DNA of 64,000 bases from positions 1-64,000 of the forward strand of contig JASJAN010000025.1 in NCBI GenBank assembly GCA_030066985.1, in the 5' to 3' direction. Shown here in pieces: positions 46,062 through 54,190 of this stretch. A program made the position numbers and the translations under genes. Position 1 is the first letter of the stretch. The number at the start of each line of letters is the position of its first letter. The notes under the pieces are model-generated. The model was given only the letters and a program-made list of their open reading frames with translations, was not told the DNA's origin and did no database searches. This DNA comes from Desulfobacterales bacterium. GTDB taxonomy: Bacteria; Desulfobacterota; Desulfobacteria; Desulfobacterales; JAHEIW01.

Positions 46062-47036
46062 TTGGGGCAAAACATTTCCAGAAGAACTTTCCTAAGAGGC
46101 GGCATGGCAACGGCAGCCGGTCTGGCAGCCGACAGCATTCCGGGTGCCGCTGCAGCTTCACGACCCGAAGAAAAAACACAACTGGCCACCTTGCTGGACA
46201 TTAGCAAATGCATCGGCTGCGGTGCGTGTGTGGAAGCCTGTAACGAAACCAATGCCCATAAATATCCGATTCCCCAGAAGCCCTTTCCCAAAATGGTTCC
46301 TTCCCGGGCCAAGGTATCGGATTGGTCCGACAAAAGAGATGTTACCGAGCGGCTGACGCCTTACAACTGGCTTTTTATTCAGCAGGCCAGCGTCGATATC
46401 AATGGTGAAGAAACCGAATTGACGATTCCGCGCCGCTGCATGCACTGCATAAACCCGCCCTGTGTTAAACTGTGCCCCTGGGGTGCAGCCAAACAGCTCG
46501 AAAACGGAATTTCCAGAATAGACCCGGAGATCTGCCTGGGCGGCTCCAAATGCAATGCGGTCTGCCCCTGGGATATTCCGCAGCGCCAAACCGGAGTAGG
46601 ATTGTATCTGGACATTCTGCCCAACTTTGCCGGAAACGGTGTGATGTTTAAATGCGACCGCTGCTATGATCAGGTTGAGGCCGGCCAACTGCCTGCCTGT
46701 ATTGATGCCTGCCCGGAGGATGTCCAAACCATCGGACCGCGCGATGAGATCATAAAACAAGCCCATCAACTGGCCAAAGAGATGAATGGTTATATCTACG
46801 GTGAAACCGAAAACGGCGGCACCAACACCCTTTACGTTTCGCCGGTTCCCTTCGGGGCCCTGGACGATGCCATTGAAAAAGGAAAAGGCAAACCACACCT
46901 GGCGCCCGTTTCCGATCGGATGGCGGATGCCAATAACCTGGCCGCTGCCATGGTGATCGCCCCGTTGGCCGGAATCGCGGCCGCCGCCAGGAAGATTTAC
47001 AACTATACAAGAAAAACCCAAGAGGAGCGTGCCTGA
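46062..47036 (+). CDS. Tat-exported ferredoxin-type subunit (FdnH/HybA-like), one cluster altered
   Basis: 324 aa, TTG start with SD AAAGGAA. Tat motif SRRTFLRGG and cleavage near AAA. Four cluster sites: CIGCGACVEAC, CMHCINPPC then VKLC, CLGGSKCNAVC, and CDRCYDQVEAGQLPAC then IDAC. In the third, the second Cys is Gly (C-L-G-G-S-K-C), leaving three ligands; a [3Fe-4S] cluster is possible. A C-terminal helix (about 285-305) may anchor it. The following gene encodes the matching cytochrome b. No molybdenum catalytic subunit lies nearby. Confidence 0.9.
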   Translation: MGQNISRRTFLRGGMATAAGLAADSIPGAAAASRPEEKTQLATLLDISKCIGCGACVEACNETNAHKYPIPQKPFPKMVPSRAKVSDWSDKRDVTERLTPYNWLFIQQASVDINGEETELTIPRRCMHCINPPCVKLCPWGAAKQLENGISRIDPEICLGGSKCNAVCPWDIPQRQTGVGLYLDILPNFAGNGVMFKCDRCYDQVEAGQLPACIDACPEDVQTIGPRDEIIKQAHQLAKEMNGYIYGETENGGTNTLYVSPVPFGALDDAIEKGKGKPHLAPVSDRMADANNLAAAMVIAPLAGIAAAARKIYNYTRKTQEERA

Positions 47037-47518
47037 TGAAAACAACCGCCGCCTCGCTCGCTCAATCAAACAGCCAAAATCGATCGCTGCAGCTCTTATA
47101 TGCCCTGACCGTTTTTTTGATGGCGTTAACCGGATTCGGTCAGATGCCGATTTACAAGCGCTACTACCTGTCCGATATTCCCGGATTTGGCTGGCTGGCC
47201 AATTTTTGGACCACCCGCTATGTGCATTATATAGGGGCTGCCATGCTGCTGGCGATTGTCGCTTATATGATCGTTGAGTACGTCATCTTAATTCGAGCGC
47301 AACGCAAAATATCCTTCAGTGGTTATCTGCGCGGGGCATTGCTGCTGGGTATCTTGCTGACCGGAATATGTTTTGTGATTAAAAATTTTGCCGTGTTCGT
47401 CTTTTCTCCCGAATTTATCATTGCTTTAAACCTAAGCCATCTGGGTTTTGTCATGGCATTTTTGCTGGCCAACCTGTATTGTCTGGTTTTTAAAAAACAG
47501 TGGACAAATGCCCGCTAA
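47036..47518 (+). CDS. Membrane cytochrome b subunit (FdnI-like)
   Basis: 160 aa with four helices and His residues suited to heme b (TTRYVHYIGAAM, near residue 62, and LSHLGFVMA, near 140). It resembles the gamma subunits of formate dehydrogenases/hydrogenases that pass electrons to quinone. It overlaps the ferredoxin gene by 1 base. With no catalytic subunit next to them, the pair may serve a partner encoded elsewhere. Confidence 0.88.
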   Translation: MKTTAASLAQSNSQNRSLQLLYALTVFLMALTGFGQMPIYKRYYLSDIPGFGWLANFWTTRYVHYIGAAMLLAIVAYMIVEYVILIRAQRKISFSGYLRGALLLGILLTGICFVIKNFAVFVFSPEFIIALNLSHLGFVMAFLLANLYCLVFKKQWTNAR

Positions 47519-47546
47519 GACCTTATTAATTACGAGGAGTAAGGCT

Positions 47547-47636
47547 ATGAAAGAAATTTTGATTATGCTGGCCATTGTAGGGATCTGGTATCTCCTGCAG
47601 GCCTATATCCTGCCTAAAATGGGCATTTCGACCTGA
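47547..47636 (+). CDS. 29-aa membrane peptide
   Basis: From the ATG at 47547 with SD GAGGAG; a longer frame from 47448 overlaps the cytochrome gene and lacks an SD. One predicted helix, ILIMLAIVGIWYLLQAYIL, followed by PKMGIST. Position after a cytochrome b gene suggests a small stabilising subunit of the complex. Too short to confirm by similarity alone. Confidence 0.55.
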   Translation: MKEILIMLAIVGIWYLLQAYILPKMGIST

Positions 47637-47646
47637 CTGAAGGATT

Positions 47647-47662
47647 CTTGTCAGGTGACAAG
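47647..47662 (+). promoter_or_regulatory. Hairpin covering the SD of the ECF sigma gene
   Basis: CTTGTC (47647-47652) and GACAAG (47657-47662) form a 6-bp stem with loop AGGT; the AGGTGA that would be the SD of the gene at 47668 lies in the loop and stem. It may reduce or gate translation. No experiment supports this. Confidence 0.4.
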
Positions 47663-47667
47663 CAATC

Positions 47668-48285
47668 ATGACAGCACCCAAGAAAGCGAACCGCAAACCG
47701 ATAAAAGATAAAGATTTTGAGCTTATTCGTGCCATCAATTCAGGCCAATTCGACCGATTTCCGGATCTTGTCAAGCGCTACGAACAAAAGCTTTACAATT
47801 TCAGCCTCAGAATGTGCCGGGATGCAGCTGATGCTGAAGATACGGTTCAGGAAACCTTTCTGAATGTTTTCAGATATTTGAAAGATTTCCGCTACGAAAC
47901 GAAGTTCAAAAACTGGCTTTACCGCGTGGCTGCCAGTACGTGCATCAAGAAAAGACGAAGATCAAAGTTTGCACCCCAGCGGGAACTATCCCTGGATGAG
48001 TTTTATCCCCAGAGCGAAGCCGAAATTCCCGGCCAGGTTCCCGATTGGGCCCAAATGCCCCTGGATAAAGTGCTGAGCAATGAGCTTTTGGACAAGATTA
48101 ACGAAGCCATTGTCACGCTGCCGGAAAAGTACCGACTCGTGATCGTATTGCGAGACATTGAAGGATTCAGTACCGCTGAAACCGCCCAGATTTTGAACTT
48201 ATCCGATGCAAATGTGAAAGTCAGACTGCACCGGGCGCGTTTATTTTTGAGAGATAGGTTGAAAGGGTATTTTGAAAATGAATAA
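47668..48285 (+). CDS. ECF-type (RpoE-like) sigma factor
   Basis: 205 aa. Region 2: DAEDTVQETFLNVFRYL and FKNWLYRVAASTCIKK. Region 4: LPEKYRLVIVLRDIEGFSTA then ETAQILNLSDANVKVRLHRA. Basic N terminus (1-20). Its end overlaps the start of an anti-sigma gene, the normal pairing. Situated downstream of the FdnH/FdnI-like genes, so it may respond to periplasmic or envelope stress. Start codon is preceded by AGGTGA inside a small hairpin. Confidence 0.93.
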   Translation: MTAPKKANRKPIKDKDFELIRAINSGQFDRFPDLVKRYEQKLYNFSLRMCRDAADAEDTVQETFLNVFRYLKDFRYETKFKNWLYRVAASTCIKKRRRSKFAPQRELSLDEFYPQSEAEIPGQVPDWAQMPLDKVLSNELLDKINEAIVTLPEKYRLVIVLRDIEGFSTAETAQILNLSDANVKVRLHRARLFLRDRLKGYFENE

Positions 48286-48547
48286 AGATGAGCACGATCA
48301 TAAACACTGCCTGGAGCTGTTTGAAAAGCTTTCCGAGTATCTGGATCATGAACTGGATGAAGTGACCTGCCAAGACATCGAAAAACACATCAAAGAATGC
48401 GTGCCGTGCTTTGTATGCCTGCAGACCCTTAAACGGACCATTGACCTGTGCAAACAGACCGAAAATAGATCGGTCCCAGAAGAATTCTCAAAAAGGCTGA
48501 AAGACGTCATTCAAAATATGCCCAACCCCGGCCCGACAGCCAAATAA
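48278..48547 (+). CDS. Anti-sigma factor, zinc-finger (zf-HC2) type
   Basis: 89 aa from the ATG at 48278, overlapping the sigma gene by 8 bases; an in-frame TTG lies 6 bases earlier. Contains H-x3-C-x2-C (HIKECVPC, about residues 38-45) plus a preceding His-rich stretch and helices of the ZAS type. No transmembrane segment, so it is a soluble anti-sigma protein likely sensitive to redox or metal state. Binding of the ECF sigma is inferred from the operon. Confidence 0.88.
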   Translation: MNKDEHDHKHCLELFEKLSEYLDHELDEVTCQDIEKHIKECVPCFVCLQTLKRTIDLCKQTENRSVPEEFSKRLKDVIQNMPNPGPTAK

Positions 48548-48586
48548 AGCCTACCGATAAATGGCCCCATTGAGCGCAAAGACCTA

Positions 48587-49126
48587 TCAAGACTGACGGT
48601 TCTGCAAAGAAGCCATTTGCCGCTCTCTTTTTTTCAGATCCTCAAGACACACCGCGATGTAGTCGCCGCATAGCTTGGCCGTATCGCCGTTTTCGCAATG
48701 GCGCTGGAATCCCTTGATCCATTCTTTGCCGCCCCGGGGACAGATTTCCATAAATTCGACAAAGCGAATCAGCCGATCGATAATGTTTTTAGAAACGGCG
48801 TGCTCGACCCTGCAGGACGCTTCCTCGGCCTCATCTGGATCAATTAACAGGATTTTGACAAAAAATTCTTTGAGCGCAGCATGCCGTCTTACTATTTCGG
48901 CCGCCCGTTTTTTGCCTTTGGCGGTCAGGGTAATAATATCGTAAGGCGCATAATTGACCAGGCCTTTTTCGGAAAGCGAACGCAAAGCTCCAGTGACAGA
49001 AGATTTGTTGACCGCCATCCGGTCCGCGATATCTTTGGCTCTGGCGGCCTGTTTTTCCGCCGAAATGTGGAAGATGGCCTCCAGATAATCTTCCATATTG
49101 GCACTGAGCGTTTTTAAACGGCGCAT
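48587..49126 (-). CDS. DtxR/MntR-family metal-dependent repressor
   Basis: 179 aa. N-terminal winged HTH (about 1-75; MEDYLEAIFHISAEKQ, VNKSSVTGALRSLSEKGLV) and a metal-binding/dimerisation domain (about 75-145; EEASCRVEHAVSKNIIDRL) with the E-x2-C-x2-E-H ligand set, plus a Cys-containing tail (CPRGG, HCENGDTAKLC). It lies downstream of feoA-feoB and a Cys-rich peptide on the same strand; a matching palindrome sits before feoA. Iron is the likely co-repressor. SD AAGGA present. Confidence 0.92.
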   Translation of the reverse strand: MRRLKTLSANMEDYLEAIFHISAEKQAARAKDIADRMAVNKSSVTGALRSLSEKGLVNYAPYDIITLTAKGKKRAAEIVRRHAALKEFFVKILLIDPDEAEEASCRVEHAVSKNIIDRLIRFVEFMEICPRGGKEWIKGFQRHCENGDTAKLCGDYIAVCLEDLKKRERQMASLQNRQS

Positions 49127-49206
49127 TTGATGGTTCCTTTAAGGGTGTCTGAGATTGAATCCAATCGCCAACAACCAGCTGGTCGGGCTAATTGATATTT
49201 TTTTTT

Positions 49207-49280
49207 ACCACGAAGGTCACGAAGTTTTTTAAGGTTTTTCATAAGACATCTTTCTTTGTGTTCTTCGTGCTCTTCGTGGT
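49207..49280. repeat. Intergenic inverted repeat, ACCACGAAG family
   Basis: Left arm ACCACGAAGGTCACGAAG (49207-49224), right arm CTTTGTGTTCTTCGTGCTCT then TCGTGGT (49254-49280), about 30 bases apart. The motif (ACGAAG tandem copies) is of a kind scattered between genes in many bacterial genomes. It could form an RNA hairpin or be a mobile intergenic element. Confidence 0.65.
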
Positions 49281-49310
49281 TAATTTAGCGTCTCGATTTC
49301 ACCTCGAAAT

Positions 49311-49481
49311 TTAAGGCGGCTGAACATTATCCGGGTTTTCTTCACACGTTGCGGCTGTGTCTGACGGGCAGCTTGAGCACCCGCAACTGCACGGGTCTTC
49401 CTGTTTAAAATTCTTCAAGAACTTTCGGATTAAAAACGCCGCGGCAATCGCAACGATGATGATAACAATAATGGTTTGCAT
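49311..49481 (-). CDS. FeoB-associated Cys-rich membrane peptide
   Basis: 56 aa. One N-terminal helix (IIVIIIVAIAAAFLIRKF, about 4-21) followed by a Cys-rich tail (CSCGCSSC, then ATCEEN). It starts 3 bases after the feoB stop on the same strand and matches the FeoB-associated Cys-rich family (PF12669-like). Family knowledge links it to ferrous iron uptake through FeoB. Short, but the sequence pattern and position are convincing. Confidence 0.85.
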   Translation of the reverse strand: MQTIIVIIIVAIAAAFLIRKFLKNFKQEDPCSCGCSSCPSDTAATCEENPDNVQPP

Positions 49482-49483
49482 GC

Positions 49484-51706
49484 TTAATTCACCATAATCC
49501 CCAGGGCGGATCCGATTTGAAAGATGAGTACCGCTAATAGAAATGCCAGCACTGTATTAAAAAGCATGGCAAACGCTCCCCACTTCCAGGAGCCAGCTTC
49601 CCTTGAAATGCAGACCACTGAAACAAAACAGGGCGAATAAAACATGGTAAACACAATCAGGCCGATGGCCATCAGCGGCGACCAGCCGGGCTTCCTGGCC
49701 AGCGTATCTGATAACGATCCGCTCTGCTCCGGATCCACCTCACCCAGTGAATAAGCGGTACCCAGAGTTGACACCACCACTTCTTTGGCGGCAAATCCGC
49801 CGACCAGGGCGATATTGGTGCGCCAGTCAAAACCGGCCCATTTCGAAACAACTTCCAGCGCAGTCCCGATGCGGCCGGCAATTGAGCCGCGCAAGCCAGC
49901 TTCGGCTTCAAGGGCATCGATGCTTTGCAGCCTTTGTTTAAGGTCGCGCGCGGCCGGCGAAAGTTCAGTGTTATCGTCGGTTGCATCCAGTTCATTGGCT
50001 GCCGCAGGCAACGCCTTGCGTATTTCTATCTGGCGTTGCTTTTCAAATTCAGCAAGCTTGGTCTCTGGCAATCCGGGAAAAGTCATCATCGCCCACAGCA
50101 CAATCGACAATCCTAAAATGACGGTGCCGGCCTTTTTGATATATTGCCAGGTGCGTTCCCAGGTATGAATAGCCAGGCCTTTAAAGGTCGGCATACGGTA
50201 GGGCGGCAGCTCCATTACAAATGGTGTCGGCGCGCCTTTGATGACGGTGACGCGCAGCAGCTTGGCAACCAGCAGCGCCCCTCCCCAGGCGCCAAGGGTA
50301 ATCAAAAACATAATAAGTGCCTCATATTTTGCAAAAAAGGCAGCAATCAGCAGGGCAAATATGGGTAATTTGGCACCACAGTTCATAAATGGCACCGTCA
50401 ACAAGGTCGCCAAACGTTCGCGCGGCGACTTGAGTGTACGGGTCGCCATCACTCCCGGTACCGCACAGCCCCCGGCAATCCCGCCGGATACGATAAAGGC
50501 CATCACTGAGCTGCCGTGCAGGCCAAAAATGCGAAATATGCGATCCAGCATGAAAGCCACCCGGGCCAGGTAACCGGAGTCCTCCAGGATGGCAATACCG
50601 AAGAACATAAACATGATTAGGGGCACAAAACCCAGAACGCCACCGACACCATCAATGATACCCGATACAATCAATGATTGCAGCAATCCCTCGGGTAAAA
50701 CAGCCGTCGCCGTTGACCCCAACCAGCCGAAAAAACTTTCCATCAATCCCACCGGCACCTCACTGTAGGTAAACGTAAAATGATAAAGCCCGGCAATGAC
50801 CGCCAGCATGATCAGGGGGCCCACAAAGCGATTGGTCAATACCTTGTCGATTCGGTCCGAACTGTAAAGCCGGTTACGGTCGTATTTGTGGTGGATCACT
50901 CCCTGCTTAAGTATTGATTTGATATATCCGTAGCGCTGGTCGGCAATCATGGCTTCAGGATAAGTGTCGAGGGTATTCTGCAAATGGCGGGAAACCTTAC
51001 GCACCCGCTCTTCCAGCCGGCTGGAAAGATCGGCATCGGCCTTTCGGCCAAGGGTCAGGATTTGTTCATCACTTTCCATGTATTTTAAGGCAATCCAGCG
51101 GGCTTGATAGGTGTCGGTCAAAAAGTGTTTGTCGGCAATTTCTTTTTCCATTTCAGACAGCACCGGATCGATATCCGCGCCATAGGAAATTTTCAAGGGA
51201 TAGAATTCATTGTTTTCACCGATGATCCGGGCGGCGCTGGCCATGAGCTCTTTTTTGCCCCGGCCGGTGCGTGCCACAGTCGGAACCACAGGTATACCCA
51301 ACAGAGATGAAAGTTTTTCGGCATTCACCTTGATGCCGCGCTTTTTGGCCACATCGATCATGTTAAGGGCAATGCAGATCGGGATACCCATTTCCAAAAA
51401 CTGGATGGCCAGGTACAGATTGCGCTCCAGGTTGGAGGCATCCACGATATTGATGACCACTTCCGGTTTCTGGTTGACCAAAAAATCGCGCGCCACCACT
51501 TCTTCAAGTGAGTAGGCAGTCAGCGAGTACGTGCCGGGAAGATCCACAATGTGCAACCTGAACCCGTCGCGCACATAGGTGCCTTCTTTCTTTTCAACCG
51601 TCACGCCCGGATAATTTCCAACGTGCTGTCGTGATCCGGTCAACTCATTAAATAGTGTTGTCTTGCCGGCGTTCGGATTACCGGCCAGAGCTACCGTTGG
51701 TGCCAT
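49484..51706 (-). CDS. feoB: Ferrous iron transporter B
   Basis: 740 aa. N-terminal G domain: GNPNAGKTTLFNELTG (P loop), DLPGTYSLTAYS (G3) and LNMIDVAKKRG (G4), followed by a GDI-like helical domain, then about 10 membrane helices with two gate regions (GIAGGCAVPGVMATR near residue 415 and a second near MFYSPCFVSVV at about 690). Normal length. feoA is 3 bases upstream. Inner membrane Fe(II) uptake under low iron or anaerobic conditions. Confidence 0.96.
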   Translation of the reverse strand: MAPTVALAGNPNAGKTTLFNELTGSRQHVGNYPGVTVEKKEGTYVRDGFRLHIVDLPGTYSLTAYSLEEVVARDFLVNQKPEVVINIVDASNLERNLYLAIQFLEMGIPICIALNMIDVAKKRGIKVNAEKLSSLLGIPVVPTVARTGRGKKELMASAARIIGENNEFYPLKISYGADIDPVLSEMEKEIADKHFLTDTYQARWIALKYMESDEQILTLGRKADADLSSRLEERVRKVSRHLQNTLDTYPEAMIADQRYGYIKSILKQGVIHHKYDRNRLYSSDRIDKVLTNRFVGPLIMLAVIAGLYHFTFTYSEVPVGLMESFFGWLGSTATAVLPEGLLQSLIVSGIIDGVGGVLGFVPLIMFMFFGIAILEDSGYLARVAFMLDRIFRIFGLHGSSVMAFIVSGGIAGGCAVPGVMATRTLKSPRERLATLLTVPFMNCGAKLPIFALLIAAFFAKYEALIMFLITLGAWGGALLVAKLLRVTVIKGAPTPFVMELPPYRMPTFKGLAIHTWERTWQYIKKAGTVILGLSIVLWAMMTFPGLPETKLAEFEKQRQIEIRKALPAAANELDATDDNTELSPAARDLKQRLQSIDALEAEAGLRGSIAGRIGTALEVVSKWAGFDWRTNIALVGGFAAKEVVVSTLGTAYSLGEVDPEQSGSLSDTLARKPGWSPLMAIGLIVFTMFYSPCFVSVVCISREAGSWKWGAFAMLFNTVLAFLLAVLIFQIGSALGIMVN

Positions 51707-51709
51707 ATA

Positions 51710-51940
51710 TTACTCAACCTCCACTTCGATGTAGTCGGCTTCATTATTGCGCAGCGTCAGCGTTGTCCCCATGACCCTTAAGGCCACAGGGTCATTCAAG
51801 GGTGCGCGACCCTGAATTTTAATCTCTGTCCCCGGCACCAGCCCCATGTCGCGGATGCGTCGGCCAAGCTCACCAGCCACTTTAATGCTGGCAATGGTGC
51901 CAGCTTGATTATCGCTCATGTTGCGCATATTGATTCGCAT
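51710..51940 (-). CDS. feoA: FeoA, iron transport accessory protein
   Basis: 76 aa from the ATG at 51940; the frame extends further but then runs through the operator palindrome, so the shorter start is preferred. SH3-like fold with GELGRRIRDMGLVPGT and NDPVALRVMGTTLTLRNNEA, hallmarks of FeoA. It is cytoplasmic and supports FeoB function. SD GGGGAG lies 11 bases before the ATG. Confidence 0.92.
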   Translation of the reverse strand: MRINMRNMSDNQAGTIASIKVAGELGRRIRDMGLVPGTEIKIQGRAPLNDPVALRVMGTTLTLRNNEADYIEVEVE

Positions 51941-51986
51941 GTTGCGTCCGTCTCCCCTGATTTCTGCGGTTAAGCGCGAAATTGAA

Positions 51987-52008
51987 AAAGTTAGGTATAC
52001 CAAACTTT
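51987..52008. promoter_or_regulatory. DtxR-type operator before feoA
   Basis: AAAGTT-A-GGTATACC-A-AACTTT is a 22-bp nearly perfect palindrome (only two symmetric mismatches), 47-68 bases before the feoA start. It includes TTAGGTATACC, close to the TTAGGT...ACCTAA consensus of DtxR/IdeR/MntR repressors. A DtxR-type repressor is encoded at 48587-49126, so metal-dependent repression of feoAB is likely. Confidence 0.75.
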
Positions 52009-52248
52009 ATACGGAGTCAAGAAAAAAATTAGGAATAATGAATTATTTGAAGTTGGCAATGGAATAGTCCTGTGTAAATTGACATTCATTAAATCCGGAA
52101 ATTGAACCGCCTAACGACAACTCGCGGCAGGAAGGGCAGGCATCCGAAAATCACGGCTGGGTAAGCCCGTGATGGAAGGTTGATGGTGATCGGGCAGATC
52201 AGAATCATCACTAATTGAGCGGTAGGCAAGCCGATTTATCGGCTGTCA

Positions 52249-52656
52249 TCAACTGTCACCTGAATTAAATTCTATAAATAAATTCGCGTCTTCACCGTCG
52301 ATTTCGGGTCTGTTTTTCATCCAGTTGAGTATGCGGCAGCCGTCGGTAGCGCCGTTGGGGGCTGAGCAGCTGATGTAAGGCATAATCGGATCCCCGGCAA
52401 CGGATTTGTAGTAGAGCATTTTTGCGCGTGCGCTGGGAAATTCCGCCATCTCCAGAAGATGGACGATATATATCGTGCAGTCACCTTCAAACAAATCACT
52501 TTTCTCGCGCGAATCCGTGATGCGCTTTTTAAAAGATTCAATCGCCGCCTGGCTGTCTTCAGCCTCAACAATCAGGTTAAATTCTCCGTGTCTTCGTTCC
52601 GATTCCAGTTCGGCCTGCTGATTGGTCATATGCAGAAATTTACCAATGTAAAGCAT
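52249..52656 (-). CDS. Hypothetical protein, 135 aa
   Basis: Soluble protein with strands and helices (EFNLIVEAEDSQAAIESFKK, DCTIYIVHLLEMAEFP). A short Cys-containing stretch (ISCSAPNGATDGCRI, about residues 93-107) and acidic C terminus. SD AGAAAGGG lies 6 bases before the ATG. Conserved-looking but not recognised by family; similar small proteins occur in sulfate reducers as far as I recall. Sits between feoA and the metallo-hydrolase on the same strand. Confidence 0.65.
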   Translation of the reverse strand: MLYIGKFLHMTNQQAELESERRHGEFNLIVEAEDSQAAIESFKKRITDSREKSDLFEGDCTIYIVHLLEMAEFPSARAKMLYYKSVAGDPIMPYISCSAPNGATDGCRILNWMKNRPEIDGEDANLFIEFNSGDS

Positions 52657-52954
52657 CTTTTACCCTTTCTGTGTGCCAATCGGTTGCATTTAAAATGGGG
52701 TACCTTAAACCCGCAATCACTTCTCTCTGACCGCTAGGCATCTTAGACCTTCCAGATCGTTTTGTCCAGAGCCATGCCAATTTTAGATCTTAGCTCTGGG
52801 TATAAATTATATTTCAAAGTTAATTCAAGGCTTAGTTCAAACGTACTGCTTTTAAATGGCTATGTTTATTTTCAGGAGTAGTAAATATAAGGGATACAAC
52901 TTGCAGATTGTTGGCCTGTTTTTTGCCTCTTAAAAAAACAGGTCGCAAAAAATA

Positions 52955-52985
52955 TTCTCTGCGATCTCTGCGTCTTTGCGGTGAA
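52955..52985. repeat. Single copy of CTCTGCG intergenic repeat
   Basis: TTCTCTGCGATCTCTGCGTC then TTTGCGGTGAA at 52955-52985, a close relative of the arms at 58190 and 58390. The rest of 52657-52995 is noncoding and holds a hairpin made of CCTGTTTTTT and AAAAAACAGG (52916-52942 region), which may end transcription. Confidence 0.55.
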
Positions 52986-52995
52986 TGATAAATCA

Positions 52996-54051
52996 TCATT
53001 CGAGGATGATGGTTTGGCCGTGCTGCAGCACTGCAAAATCTTCTTGCGGAATCTGGTTTTGTTTTAGAGCGCTGGCCAGCCGTTTGGGGGGCTCATCCAG
53101 TGGCTCATCGGTTAAAATAAAGGTGCCCCAGTGTATGGCTACTGATTTTTTGGAACGAAGATCTTTGTGGATTTGAACCGACTCTTCAGGGTTGACGTGG
53201 TGTTTTTTCATAAACCAGCGCGGCTCATACGCGCCGATGGGTATGGCTGCCAGATCGAAGGGGCCCAGTTTTTCTCCAATTTCCCTGAAATGAGGTGCAT
53301 ACCCGGTATCCCCCACAAAAATAAATTGAAAGTTCTTGGCTTTGATGACCCAACCGGACCACAGCGTTTTATTTCTGGAAAAAACGCTGCGCTTGCTCCA
53401 GTGCTGTACCGGCACTGCAATGATCTCGAGATCGCCGTCCGGTTGCCGGTCCCACCAGTCCATCTCAACCACCTGATCGATACCGCGGATGGCAACCCAG
53501 CTCTTTAACCGCAGGGGTACATAAAAACGGGTTTTTTCACCTCCGGGTCTTTGGCGCAATTTTTTGATGGATTGCTCATCCAGGGAATCATAGTGGTCAT
53601 GGGAGATCAAAACGATATCGATCGGCGGCAAATCTTCGAGTGCCAACCCCAACGGAGCCGCTCTTTTCGGGCCGGCCCACTGCACCGGTGAGGTTCGCTC
53701 TGAAAAATGAGGATCCGTTAAGATATTATAACCTGCCACCTGCAACAACACGGTGGCATGTCCGATCCAGGTCACGGTGATCTTCTCTCGATTCTGTCTC
53801 AGGAAATCAGGATCGTTTTCAGCCAAGGGGAAATCGTAGCTTTCCGGGCCCGGGATATCCATTTTGGCACGTTCGCGCCGCCATTTGATGAAATCCCCAA
53901 AGCTGTTTTCCTCATAGGCATGGACATTTCTAAAGCCGTTGGCCGTATGATGGGGTTTGTCGGGCGGAGGCGCTTGAGCCGCACAGTTCAATGCCGTCAT
54001 GCACAAAATAGCCATCATCAGATATCGATAAACGCAATTTGAATTCAACAT
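52996..54051 (-). CDS. MBL-fold metallo-hydrolase (RomA/NAPE-PLD type)
   Basis: 351 aa with an N-terminal hydrophobic signal (about 1-25, LMMAILCMTALNCAAQA), so exported. The core has TWIGHATVLLQVAGYNILTD, the SHDHYDSLD metal motif (H-x-D-H type), FVGDTGYAPHF and a late AIHWGTF His. These match the UlaG/NAPE-PLD-like lactonase-phospholipase group. Substrate unknown. Two inverted-repeat elements flank the gene. No good SD before the ATG. Confidence 0.88.
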   Translation of the reverse strand: MLNSNCVYRYLMMAILCMTALNCAAQAPPPDKPHHTANGFRNVHAYEENSFGDFIKWRRERAKMDIPGPESYDFPLAENDPDFLRQNREKITVTWIGHATVLLQVAGYNILTDPHFSERTSPVQWAGPKRAAPLGLALEDLPPIDIVLISHDHYDSLDEQSIKKLRQRPGGEKTRFYVPLRLKSWVAIRGIDQVVEMDWWDRQPDGDLEIIAVPVQHWSKRSVFSRNKTLWSGWVIKAKNFQFIFVGDTGYAPHFREIGEKLGPFDLAAIPIGAYEPRWFMKKHHVNPEESVQIHKDLRSKKSVAIHWGTFILTDEPLDEPPKRLASALKQNQIPQEDFAVLQHGQTIILE

Positions 54052-54086
54052 GAAAATATCGTTAGCATCCCAGCGACTTTGTTTTT

Positions 54087-54175
54087 CATCACAGAGAACA
54101 CAGAGATTGCATTCATTTGGATTGAAATGATCACCTGTTTTAGCTTTCTCTGTGTGCTCTGTGCGCTCTGTGGTT
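54087..54175. repeat. Intergenic inverted repeat, CACAGAG family
   Basis: Left arm CATCACAGAGAACACAGAG (54089-54107), right arm TTTCTCTGTGTGCTCTGTGC then GCTCTGTGGT (54145-54175). Same architecture as the elements at 49207 and 58190: tandem copies of a short motif facing each other around an unrelated loop. Confidence 0.65.
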
Positions 54176-54190
54176 AGAGTTCACAATTTC

